This document shows, piece after piece, positions 1 to 7,653 of a stretch of 21,289 nt of DNA (its first letter is position 1; each line of letters starts with the position of its first letter). Origin of the DNA: CAYSQW01 sp964433135 (GTDB taxonomy: Bacteria; Acidobacteriota; Aminicenantia; Aminicenantales; Aminicenantaceae); assembly GCA_964433135.1 (NCBI GenBank), contig CAYSQW010000058.1, positions 1 through 21,289 of the forward strand, read 5' to 3'. A program made the translations under genes and the position numbers. The notes beneath the pieces were generated by a model. It worked only from the letters and a program-made list of their open reading frames with translations. It had not been told where the DNA came from and ran no database searches.

Positions 1-2
1 GG

Positions 3-2699
3 CTGAAATTTCATTTTCCCGAAAAAAAAGCTTATTTTAAAAAATTCCGTTTTACGCAGTCCAGACCAAAGTTGGATGTCAGGATAAGGCATAAGGGGAA
101 AAACCTGGATTTCAAATTGAAAGTGGCGTCCGAAACCCATTCCGAGATAACCGCGGCTTCCCTCTACGCCGCATTGGGCTTTTCCGTGGATAATTGCCGG
201 CATGTAAGGGACTTCAAAGTCGTTCTGGGCGAAATGACGCCCGTGGATTTCAGAAACGGATGGAATGCCTATTTCCATTCCTGGGATATCGATAAATACA
301 TAAAAGCCCGGGGCAAGGATGATGAAGGCCATTACATCGTTTTTTATGAGGGCGTGTTGGAGGCGAAGCCCGATGAATTGATCCGGGTCGGAGCCTGGGA
401 TTGGACTCGCAACGGACATGGAGGTCTCCGGGAAGTAAGGGGAAGCATGGTGTTCGATATCTGGATCGGCAATGTCGACATGAAGCAGTCGGAAAACAAT
501 AAGCTGATCCTGCGAAAAATCGACGGTGAGTACCGGTTCTTTCACATACAACATGATCTGGGATATGCTTTCGGGGGGCGGATCACCGAAAAAGTCGCTT
601 CTTTTCCCTGGAATATCATCAAAACCGGAGGGGACGATGCGGTCATTTTCAATTTTGCCGCTTTTTATAAGAATGACATCTATGAATATCCGACAATTTC
701 CGATGCGCGCTGGATGGTGCGTCTTATCGCTCGTTTGACGCGGCCGCAGATCGCGGCGGCGGTCGAACTGGGCGGATGGCCCGAACCCGTGGGGCGGCTT
801 CTGGTGGAAAAATTGATCCATCGAAGGAATCAGCTCGTCGAGGCGTTTAATCTGGAAGGCGATATCAACGAAAACGGCGTCCGGATCGAAATCTTGGAGT
901 GTAAGCGCAGGCTTACGACTCCGGACGGAATCATCGCCAACGGCAGATTGAAGATCTCCGAATTCCCGGGTTATACAATGGATTTCGGACACGAATTCCA
1001 GGAGGCGATGCAGGATGTCTTTTTAGAAATCCGGAAACTCTTCGCCCGAAACGCCTCGGAACTGCTTCACAGCATCCACTATCTCGAGTTGGATCCCAGG
1101 TGGTTCGGTTTGGATGAGGGATTGATCAGCCGCATCATTGTCCGCTTTCACAGGGAAATGGAGCTCAACCCCTATCCGGAGAGCCGCAACGACCAGTATT
1201 TGGTGAAAGACACACTGGAGGTCGGATTCGAAATCGGCTACGGCGTGACGGCGTCGGGAGATGTCAGCTATATCAAGACGTACGCCTTAGCCTATCCCGT
1301 CGCCTCGGAGATCGAAGGGCGTTATCACAGGGGATTCATCGTCGACCTGGGGCTTCCTCGGAGATTGGAGAAAGGGGATGTGCCGGACGATTTCGTCATG
1401 ATGCTGGAAGATTCGCTGCGATTGCGGGGAAGAATGAAATTCGAACCCGGTGAGGCCGTCTCCTTGGTGAATAATTTCGAGGCGGCGCGCATTACTCTCG
1501 GGCGTTCCGTCCTCAGCCGGAAGCATGGAGATCGGATCGATTATTTTCAGGATGAAAGCCGATGGCACCAGCTGGGGTACAATTTCGGTGTGAAGCTGTT
1601 GTACATCCTTCGGTTTAAACTCTGGGATGAGGAGCTGCGGAGCGGAACCCTGAGACGCGATTATACCGGACTTGATATCTCCGACCTGGATTCCAACGCA
1701 CAAAAGAGGGAAGCTCTGGAACATTTAATCCTGGCCGGGGATTCGTCTCGGTTGGAAAGCTTGGGGAAGCGGTATTCCCTGCAGGATCGTTTTTCAGAGC
1801 GGCGCAGTGATTTCGATCTCCTGGGATTTTTTCGTCAGCGGAACATACAAAGGGTGGATACCGTGGCGCTGACCGAACCTGAGAAGTTCGTCTCGCGAAA
1901 TTATTTTCAGATCGAGAATCAGCGCTTGAAACTCTGGAACTTCATCGACAATGGAGAGCGATATTTCAGCTCGCTGCGCATGACCGGTCTGTTGAATGAA
2001 TCGGGTAAGGTGGAGAAGCCGCTGCTCGATATCCGCTTGAAGATCGAAGATAAAGCGACCCGGAATCGGGAATTGAAAAACGGTTATCTGAATATGATCA
2101 ACACGCTGGCTCTGGATCCTTGTTTCATCGCTTTCGATCCCGCGCTGCACACCGTCAATCATATCTGGGGGCCTCTCGTGGTTACGGTCGATCTGATGCT
2201 TTATCAGGAAGCGCTGAAGAAACTGCTGAAAGCGGACGGCGAGGATATTTGGGGGGCGTTGGAAAAGGTCAGCGGGATTTCCTCCGAAGTTTGGAAACGT
2301 GAGGCCCGCCCCCGTTATGACCGGGGCCGTCGTTCCTATCATCACGACCGCAAACGTGCCTATCTGGCAAGAAAAACGCTGCATTTCGTGCGGGGAATGC
2401 GGGGCGCCCGCCGTCTGGAGGATCCGAAGCATAGGCTGAAAGCTTTGATCAGGGCTGTTCGGAAAACGGTGTATCTTTCAAAAGGGGTGTTTGAGCCGAC
2501 CCTTTTGGCCGTTCTGCACGAACTGGTCGGCACGGAACATCTCTACCTGAAAACACGCATCACCATGCCGCCCAATCGCGAGAACATGCTTCCGGGAAAA
2601 ATACCGTTCGACGGGAAGCTGGGCGTGAAGCAGCCGTATGATTACCCGATTTTTCAATTCGTCTTCGAGGATCCCGCCGAGTTTTACCATCTGTTTTGA
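3..2699 (+). CDS. Large kinase-like-fold protein of unknown function, 5' end cut by window edge
   Basis: The frame is open back to the left edge with no ATG, so the N-terminus is missing and a TTG at 72 is probably internal. 898 residues are visible. Counting from nt 3, an N-terminal lobe-like segment (about 24-70) has a KLKVASETHSEITAASLYAA stretch, followed by VFDIWIGNVDMKQSENN (about 150-166) and IQHDLGYAFGG (about 182-192). This order (Lys/Glu segment, N.D.K..NN, then HDLG) resembles the catalytic-loop and DFG-like motifs of divergent PI-kinase/HipA-like folds, and resembles large hypothetical proteins I recall from Acidobacteria. That is inference from pattern. The remaining ~650 residues match nothing I recognise; they are rich in charged and aromatic residues and end in FYHLF. 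No signal peptide can be judged because the start is absent. The next gene begins 70 nt downstream but has its own promoter. Confidence 0.75.
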   Translation: MKFHFPEKKAYFKKFRFTQSRPKLDVRIRHKGKNLDFKLKVASETHSEITAASLYAALGFSVDNCRHVRDFKVVLGEMTPVDFRNGWNAYFHSWDIDKYIKARGKDDEGHYIVFYEGVLEAKPDELIRVGAWDWTRNGHGGLREVRGSMVFDIWIGNVDMKQSENNKLILRKIDGEYRFFHIQHDLGYAFGGRITEKVASFPWNIIKTGGDDAVIFNFAAFYKNDIYEYPTISDARWMVRLIARLTRPQIAAAVELGGWPEPVGRLLVEKLIHRRNQLVEAFNLEGDINENGVRIEILECKRRLTTPDGIIANGRLKISEFPGYTMDFGHEFQEAMQDVFLEIRKLFARNASELLHSIHYLELDPRWFGLDEGLISRIIVRFHREMELNPYPESRNDQYLVKDTLEVGFEIGYGVTASGDVSYIKTYALAYPVASEIEGRYHRGFIVDLGLPRRLEKGDVPDDFVMMLEDSLRLRGRMKFEPGEAVSLVNNFEAARITLGRSVLSRKHGDRIDYFQDESRWHQLGYNFGVKLLYILRFKLWDEELRSGTLRRDYTGLDISDLDSNAQKREALEHLILAGDSSRLESLGKRYSLQDRFSERRSDFDLLGFFRQRNIQRVDTVALTEPEKFVSRNYFQIENQRLKLWNFIDNGERYFSSLRMTGLLNESGKVEKPLLDIRLKIEDKATRNRELKNGYLNMINTLALDPCFIAFDPALHTVNHIWGPLVVTVDLMLYQEALKKLLKADGEDIWGALEKVSGISSEVWKREARPRYDRGRRSYHHDRKRAYLARKTLHFVRGMRGARRLEDPKHRLKALIRAVRKTVYLSKGVFEPTLLAVLHELVGTEHLYLKTRITMPPNRENMLPGKIPFDGKLGVKQPYDYPIFQFVFEDPAEFYHLF

Positions 2700-2725
2700 C
2701 AATAATCGCCCCCCTGTGCTATAAG
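2696..2725 (+). promoter_or_regulatory. Sigma70-type promoter with extended -10, for the nucleotidyltransferase gene
   Basis: A perfect TTGACA (2696-2701) is followed by an 18-nt spacer and TATAAG (2720-2725). The TGC just before the -10 gives an extended -10. The -35 overlaps the TGA stop of the upstream gene (2697-2699). Predicted transcription start is near 2732, leaving a leader of about 38 nt before the GTG at 2770. This is among the best promoter matches in the window. Confidence 0.7.
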
Positions 2726-2769
2726 ATTCTGAAAGACATCCCTCCGTGGGGAATGCAGGAAGGTAAAGC

Positions 2770-3750
2770 GTGAAAACAAGGTTAAAAAACAGCATATCTC
2801 AGGATCAGATCAAGTTTTATCTGCGTTCTTGCAAGTATTACCGGTTTCCTTTCTTCGATCCGGAAAACTGCTACCGAAAAAACGGACTTTTTACCGATCT
2901 GGAAGAAACTTTGTTCCGGACCGGAGAGGATATGCGTAAGAAATACGGGCGCAATTTCATCTCGATCTGTTTGAGGGGGAGCTGGCTTCGCGGCATTCCG
3001 CTGGAAGGCGATGATGTGGATGTCCTCTACATCGTTGACGGTCTGTCACCGGAAAACCTGCATGATATCCATGAAGAGACGCGGAGCAGGCTCCGCCGGC
3101 GCAATGAGCTTTTTCAAATGTGCGAAGGCAAAATCGAGGGAGGGCGCAAAGTGGAGCCCATCACGACCCTGGATATAAGCGGTATCGCCACTCTCATGAA
3201 CAAATATATGTACGGATTGGATACCTTCCTGCGGTTGTCCCGTAAGGAAGGCAGGGACAGCTATCAGGACAATTTTCTGGGATCGCGAATCACGGAAAAG
3301 AAGTCGAAATTCCTGAAAAGCGGAATCCTGATTCCCTATGTGGGATGGATCTACGGAAGAGACCGGAAACCGGAAGTTTTCGATGAACTCGCCCGTTTTC
3401 TTCCCCTGCCGACGAAGCGGACGCGAATCTACTCCGAATCCGAAATCGATGAGGCCAAGGAAACCATCCGCGTCGCCTTCATCGCCCGCAACCTCATTTA
3501 TCCTTCCATCGAAATCAAAAAAGAGATCCGGCTGAGCGAAGAAGATCTGAGAGATTATAAACATGAAGCCATGAATCTTTATTCGGCGCTCAAACCTTTG
3601 GAAGAAGTCTATTCGCGGGCCGTCATCAACTACCTCTATACCGTAAAAATCGAGCTGAAGCTTTTCGGCCGCAGTCTGACTCGTGAAAGGGTGAAGAACT
3701 TTGCGCCGACATACGACAAGCTGGTTCTGGAAATATTGAGCATCAAGTAG
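2770..3750 (+). CDS. Pol-beta superfamily nucleotidyltransferase-domain protein (326 aa)
   Basis: The start is GTG at 2770, preceded by AGGAAGG at 2757-2763 with 6-nt spacing. Residues 67-87 carry the nucleotidyltransferase signature: G70-S71, an RG pair, then D82-V83-D84 inside a hydrophobic strand, matching the hG[GS]...[DE]h[DE]h pattern of DNA polymerase beta-like enzymes. A candidate third carboxylate lies in the VEPITTLDIS segment (about 129-138). The C-terminal half (about 215-326) looks helical, with FIARNLIYPS and a Lys/Glu-rich stretch. Family knowledge gives transfer of a nucleotide to RNA, protein or a small molecule; the substrate cannot be read from the sequence. It could be a tRNA-acting enzyme given gatE-gatD downstream, or part of a two-gene unit with the kinase-like gene upstream; both are inference. 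I cannot name a subfamily. Confidence 0.7.
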   Translation: MKTRLKNSISQDQIKFYLRSCKYYRFPFFDPENCYRKNGLFTDLEETLFRTGEDMRKKYGRNFISICLRGSWLRGIPLEGDDVDVLYIVDGLSPENLHDIHEETRSRLRRRNELFQMCEGKIEGGRKVEPITTLDISGIATLMNKYMYGLDTFLRLSRKEGRDSYQDNFLGSRITEKKSKFLKSGILIPYVGWIYGRDRKPEVFDELARFLPLPTKRTRIYSESEIDEAKETIRVAFIARNLIYPSIEIKKEIRLSEEDLRDYKHEAMNLYSALKPLEEVYSRAVINYLYTVKIELKLFGRSLTRERVKNFAPTYDKLVLEILSIK

Positions 3751-3799
3751 ACCGCCGGTTCTTTCCCCCGGGCATTTTGATCAAAAGGCTGAAATTCGG

Positions 3800-3828
3800 T
3801 TCACTTTTCAGGTGATTTTGTGTATGTT
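3800..3828 (+). promoter_or_regulatory. Candidate sigma70 promoter for the 86-aa gene
   Basis: TTCACT (3800-3805, 4/6) is followed by 17 nt and TATGTT (3823-3828, 4/6). It sits in the 151-bp gap between the nucleotidyltransferase stop and the small ORF, giving a leader of about 67 nt. A perfect 12-bp palindrome, TTTTGATCAAAA, lies just upstream at 3775-3786 and could be an operator half-pair, a weak hairpin or chance. Confidence 0.4.
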
Positions 3829-3890
3829 ATGAAGTCGCGCCGTCAATTCAATTCCGAAGTTTACCGTGACGGAAAGACAGATCGGAAACA

Positions 3891-3896
3891 GGAAGG
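3891..3896 (+). promoter_or_regulatory. Ribosome binding site deciding the 3902 start
   Basis: GGAAGG lies 5 nt before the ATG at 3902. The longer reading frame could start at a GTG at 3866, but that codon has no comparable site. The same AGGAAGG-like motif precedes the nucleotidyltransferase GTG. Confidence 0.6.
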
Positions 3897-3901
3897 CGAG
3901 C

Positions 3902-4162
3902 ATGAAAGAAAACTATTTTATCCAGGGCCATAAGGCGAAAACCGATTATGGGCATGAAGATACTCTGATCCTGGATGACGACAAGACTTATGGATCCCTC
4001 GGGGATGCCGTGCATCGGTCCCGGGAATACTTTTCCGAAAAACCGGAACTGAGTCTGGTCGTCATTTTTAAGGAAAAGGAGATCGGCGGTAAGGATGGAG
4101 TGAAGTTCATCCACCGCGGTGATGACGGTCAATTGGAAGAAATCGATCACTGGTGGGGTTGA
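3902..4162 (+). CDS. Small acidic hypothetical protein (86 aa)
   Basis: I do not recognise a family. The start at ATG 3902 is chosen over an in-frame GTG at 3866 because of the well-placed GGAAGG. The product begins MKENYFIQGHKAKTDYGHED, has an Asp-rich run (LILDDDKTYGS), a hydrophobic strand LSLVVIF, a KEIGGKDG turn, and ends in DHWWG. There are no cysteines, no membrane segment and no signal peptide, so it is probably a small soluble alpha/beta protein. It is preceded by its own candidate promoter and followed 84 nt later by gatE, so it may lead the gatE-gatD transcript. A role as a partner of the nucleotidyltransferase or the amidotransferase is conceivable from position only. It is likely a real gene because of the ribosome site, sensible composition and fit between its neighbours. 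Confidence 0.6.
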   Translation: MKENYFIQGHKAKTDYGHEDTLILDDDKTYGSLGDAVHRSREYFSEKPELSLVVIFKEKEIGGKDGVKFIHRGDDGQLEEIDHWWG

Positions 4163-4246
4163 ATCGCGTGATTTGACCGACCCCCGGGGATTTTCCCATA
4201 CCCGACATTATTTTTCGCTTAGGTTCCGCAATACAAAAGCTTTAAT

Positions 4247-6223
4247 ATGATAAAAAAAATCGATCCACAACAAAATTATGAGGCCAGCCGGAAGGCCGTC
4301 GGGTATATCCCGCGCGCACAAGCCGTTCCGGCTGATTACGAACGGGTCGGGTTCAAAGCCGGGCTCGAGGTGCATCAGCAGCTGAAAACACGGAAGAAGC
4401 TTTTTTGCAACTGTCCTTCCGGTGTTTACAATGCTTTCGACGATTTCGACGCCGAGATCATCCGTCACATGCGTCCTACTCTGAGTGAGTTGGGTGAATA
4501 CGACGGAACGGCGCTCATGGAATTCAAAACGCGCAAGCAGATCGTCTACCGTATCAAGAATGAGACCGCCTGCACCTATGACATTGATGATACGCCGCCT
4601 TTTCCCATCAATCGGGAAGCGCTGGAGATCGCGCTGGAGATCGCGCTGATCTGTCGTTTGAATATCGTGGGGGAAGTCCATATTACCCGCAAACAGTATC
4701 TGGACGGAAGCATCCCCACGGGGTTCCAACGGACCGCGATCCTGGGAGTGGAAGGGGAGCTTCCGCTGAGGGATAAAACGGTGCGTCTCATTCAGCTGAG
4801 CATCGAAGAGGACTCCTGCCGGGAGATCTCCGATGTCGGGCATGTTCGCACCTATCAGACAGACCGTCTGGGCAATCCTTTGATCGAAACCGTTACCTAT
4901 CCGGATTTCACGACGCCGGATGAGATCAGAGAAGGTGCGGAGTACATCCGTTTTCTCAACCGGAGTACGGGCAGGGTCGTCACCGGCATCGGCGCGGGTA
5001 GAGAGGATGTCAATGTCAGCTGCCGGGGAGGAACCCGCATCGAGATCAAAGGTGTTTCCCATAATAAATGGATTCCCGAGCTCACACACAACGAAGTTTT
5101 CCGGCAGTGGGCTCTTCTAAGGATCCGGGAGCTTCTCAACCGGCGTGTGAAAGGCGGAAAAGGATGGAAGATCTCTTCAAAACCTCTGGATGACGGGGTG
5201 ATCGTTCCCGTGCCGGCGATTACCGCCGCTCGCGAACGAAAGGAAAGCGTCGTGGCGTGCAATCTGCCTTATTTTCAGGGGATCCTATCCCATTTCACCC
5301 AACCCGGGAAAGTTTTCGCCGGGGAGCTGAGTGATCGGCTCAAGGTCATCGCCTGCATCGAGAAACCGAATCTCGTTCATTCCGAACAACTGGTCGGGGG
5401 AGCGGCGGATTCGGTCTGGGCCGAGGTGCGGAGTCTCCTGAATGCCGGGGACCAAGACGGTCAATTGATCATTTGGGGACCGGAAGAGGATATCCCCACC
5501 GCTCTGGAGACGATCGAAGAGAGGTGCCTGCTTGCTTTTGAAGGGGTTCCGCGGGAAAGCCGTAAATCTTTCGTCGACGGCACGACGATTTTCGAGCGGG
5601 TTCTACCCGGCGCGGACCGCATGTATCCGGATACCGATTCCGCGCCGATCCCCCTCGATGACGACGATATCAATGGATTGGCGGAGTGTCTGCCGGTCGA
5701 TGTTCATAAGAGATTCGCGCAGATGAAAGACTGGAGGATTCCCGAAGATGCGCACTATTATCTGCTGAGCCGAAACCTGCTTCCGCTGATCGAGGAGATT
5801 GTCAATAATCTGGAATATGAAGCCAGGTTTGTGGGAACGCTTCTGGGACACGGATTGAAGCATATCGAAGGGTGTCATTCTCGGCATCCGGACTTTTCCA
5901 GCCGAAAAATCTATGACCTGCTGGCGTTTCTCAAACGGGAAAACATTGCCGCGGATATCGCTTTCGACATGCTGCGGGAAATTTATCAGCATCCCAATAT
6001 GGATTTCGAATCGATTTTGACGACATTGAAATTCCAGCGGCGCTCGGAAGCCGAGATCACTTCCCATATACCGTATTTACGGAAAAAGTTTTCGGATATC
6101 GACACATCTCATCAACCGGGGGCAAGAACGCGCTGGATCATGGGTGAGCTGCGCGGCCGCGCCGTGGGCAATATCCCGTTGAACCGGCTGCGTGAAATCG
6201 TCGACACCAATCCGAGTCAATGA
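4247..6223 (+). CDS. gatE: Glu-tRNA(Gln) amidotransferase subunit E (archaeal-type GatE)
   Basis: GatE binds Glu-tRNA(Gln), phosphorylates the glutamyl group and, with ammonia from GatD, makes Gln-tRNA(Gln). The catalytic domain opens with GLEVHQQL (39-46) and the Cys pair in KLFCNCPSG (C54, C56). An AspRS-like GAD insertion lies around 340-440, and the GVPRESRKSFVDGTTIFERV and MYPDTD motifs around 431-465 are typical of GatE rather than bacterial GatB. The tail domain carries MGELRGRAVG (about 631). At 658 aa it is slightly longer than archaeal proteins I know, mainly through a ~30-residue N-terminal extension (MIKKIDPQQN...). No clear Shine-Dalgarno site precedes ATG 4247; a TTGACC lies at 4173 but its -10 partner is poor. 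gatD follows after 9 nt, so the two are almost certainly co-transcribed. GatE outside archaea is unusual; GatB was considered and rejected because of the insertion domain and the gatD neighbour. Confidence 0.93.
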   Translation: MIKKIDPQQNYEASRKAVGYIPRAQAVPADYERVGFKAGLEVHQQLKTRKKLFCNCPSGVYNAFDDFDAEIIRHMRPTLSELGEYDGTALMEFKTRKQIVYRIKNETACTYDIDDTPPFPINREALEIALEIALICRLNIVGEVHITRKQYLDGSIPTGFQRTAILGVEGELPLRDKTVRLIQLSIEEDSCREISDVGHVRTYQTDRLGNPLIETVTYPDFTTPDEIREGAEYIRFLNRSTGRVVTGIGAGREDVNVSCRGGTRIEIKGVSHNKWIPELTHNEVFRQWALLRIRELLNRRVKGGKGWKISSKPLDDGVIVPVPAITAARERKESVVACNLPYFQGILSHFTQPGKVFAGELSDRLKVIACIEKPNLVHSEQLVGGAADSVWAEVRSLLNAGDQDGQLIIWGPEEDIPTALETIEERCLLAFEGVPRESRKSFVDGTTIFERVLPGADRMYPDTDSAPIPLDDDDINGLAECLPVDVHKRFAQMKDWRIPEDAHYYLLSRNLLPLIEEIVNNLEYEARFVGTLLGHGLKHIEGCHSRHPDFSSRKIYDLLAFLKRENIAADIAFDMLREIYQHPNMDFESILTTLKFQRRSEAEITSHIPYLRKKFSDIDTSHQPGARTRWIMGELRGRAVGNIPLNRLREIVDTNPSQ

Positions 6224-6232
6224 AAGAAAAAC

Positions 6233-7618
6233 ATGAGTGAAGATATTTTTCAAGGATACAAAGGGAAAGCCCTGGCGGTTTTAAAGAAGAATAATGCCAG
6301 GGTCTGGGGAAAGGTCGAGGTCGATTCGTCGCGCGGCCGTTTCATCGGAACGATTCTGCCTCGTGCGGAAAACGATGACGATCGACATATCGTTCTGAAG
6401 ATCCCCACCGGTTATAACATAGGAATCAATATCGGGACCATCCGGACCATTAAGGAATTGGGTTACAAAAAAGCGAAGTATCAAATTCCGGAAAAAGAAT
6501 TTCCCTATTCCGAGGACAAACCCAATGTCAAGCTGTTCGGAACCGGGGGCACCATCGCTTCCCGTCTGGACTACCGGACGGGGGCGGTTATCCCGGCTTT
6601 TTCACCTGGGGAACTCTACGGCGCCGTTCCCGAACTTGCCGATATATGCAACATCAACACCGAGAAGCTGTTTGCCGTGTTCAGTGAAAATATGGGACCG
6701 GAACAATACAAGGCGCTGGCCGTGGCGATCGGGAAAGAGATCGAGAAGGGAACGGACGGGATCATCATCGGGCACGGCACCGATACCCTGCATCATACCG
6801 CCGCCGCTCTTACTTTCATGGTGCAGAATTCTCCTATCCCGATTATCCTGGTGGGATCGCAGCGGTCTTCGGATCGTCCGAGCTCCGATGCGGCCCTGAA
6901 CCTGATGCATGCCGCCTATGCGGCCGGACATTCTCCCATCGCCGAGGTGCTGGTCTGCATGTTCGGGCCCACTTCGGATGAGTATGGATTCCTGCACCGC
7001 GGAACCCGCGTCAGGAAAATGCATTCCTCCTATCGATCCACATTTCGAACCATCGGGGATATCCCGCAGGCGAAGATCACCCGAAACAGTGTAGAGCTGC
7101 TCAAGGAACCCTACAATCATCGCCGAAAAGACAGAAATGTCCTCATCCAGCCCTATTTCGAAGAGAAGGTCGCCATCGTTTATTATTACCCCAACATGCA
7201 GCCGGATATCATCGATTCCTTGGTGGATAGCGGATATCGGGGCATCGTGATCGCGGGAACCGGGTTGGGACATGTCAACAAACCGCTATATCCGGCTTTG
7301 AAGCGAGCCGTGGAGCGGAACGTCGCGGTATTCATGACCGTTCAAACCCTTTGGGGGTATGTCCATATGTACGTGTATGATACCGGTCGCGATCTTATGG
7401 CTTTAGGCGTGGTTCCGGCCCAAAACATGCTGCCCGAAGTGGCTTACATCAAATTGGGATGGGCTTTGGGGCAGACCGATGACCTGGAAAAGGTCAAGCG
7501 GATCATGTTGACCCCCGTCAATGACGAAATAACGGAGCGTGAGCCTTACAATGGATACCTGGTGTATCAAGGCGGCGTTCCAGAAGTCGAAGAATTTATT
7601 CGTAAATTTCGCAAATAA
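6233..7618 (+). CDS. gatD: Glu-tRNA(Gln) amidotransferase subunit D (asparaginase-like GatD)
   Basis: GatD is the glutaminase/asparaginase-type subunit that releases ammonia for GatE. Residues 1-95 form the GatD-specific N-terminal domain (IFQGYKGKALAVLKK..., GYNIGINIG). Type-I asparaginase motifs follow: GTGGTIAS with nucleophile T107, HGTDT with T183-D184, and RGTRVRKM with K262, so the catalytic set appears complete. The free asparaginase alternative is disfavoured by this N-terminal domain and by gatE 9 nt upstream. Length (461 aa) is close to archaeal GatD (about 430-440) as I know it. The ribosome site before ATG 6233 is weak (AAAGAAAA), suggesting translation coupled to gatE. Gene order is gatE then gatD. 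Confidence 0.94.
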   Translation: MSEDIFQGYKGKALAVLKKNNARVWGKVEVDSSRGRFIGTILPRAENDDDRHIVLKIPTGYNIGINIGTIRTIKELGYKKAKYQIPEKEFPYSEDKPNVKLFGTGGTIASRLDYRTGAVIPAFSPGELYGAVPELADICNINTEKLFAVFSENMGPEQYKALAVAIGKEIEKGTDGIIIGHGTDTLHHTAAALTFMVQNSPIPIILVGSQRSSDRPSSDAALNLMHAAYAAGHSPIAEVLVCMFGPTSDEYGFLHRGTRVRKMHSSYRSTFRTIGDIPQAKITRNSVELLKEPYNHRRKDRNVLIQPYFEEKVAIVYYYPNMQPDIIDSLVDSGYRGIVIAGTGLGHVNKPLYPALKRAVERNVAVFMTVQTLWGYVHMYVYDTGRDLMALGVVPAQNMLPEVAYIKLGWALGQTDDLEKVKRIMLTPVNDEITEREPYNGYLVYQGGVPEVEEFIRKFRK

Positions 7619-7653
7619 CCGCGGATTCGGCCGGCGGATATCGATGGATTGAT

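Noticed and set aside
3775..3786. TTTTGATCAAAA palindrome as an intrinsic terminator
   Set aside because: The stem is AT-only with no usable loop and no T-run after it; noted only as a possible protein site.
4208..5089. 293-codon open frame on the - strand opposite gatE
   Set aside because: Shadow of the conserved GatE catalytic domain; no ribosome site or motifs.
4247..6223. Assignment as GatB of GatCAB
   Set aside because: The AspRS-like insertion, the DGTTIFERVLPGA and MYPDTD motifs and the adjacent gatD point to GatE.
6233..7618. Assignment as a free L-asparaginase
   Set aside because: The N-terminal GatD domain and position 9 nt after gatE fit GatD better.
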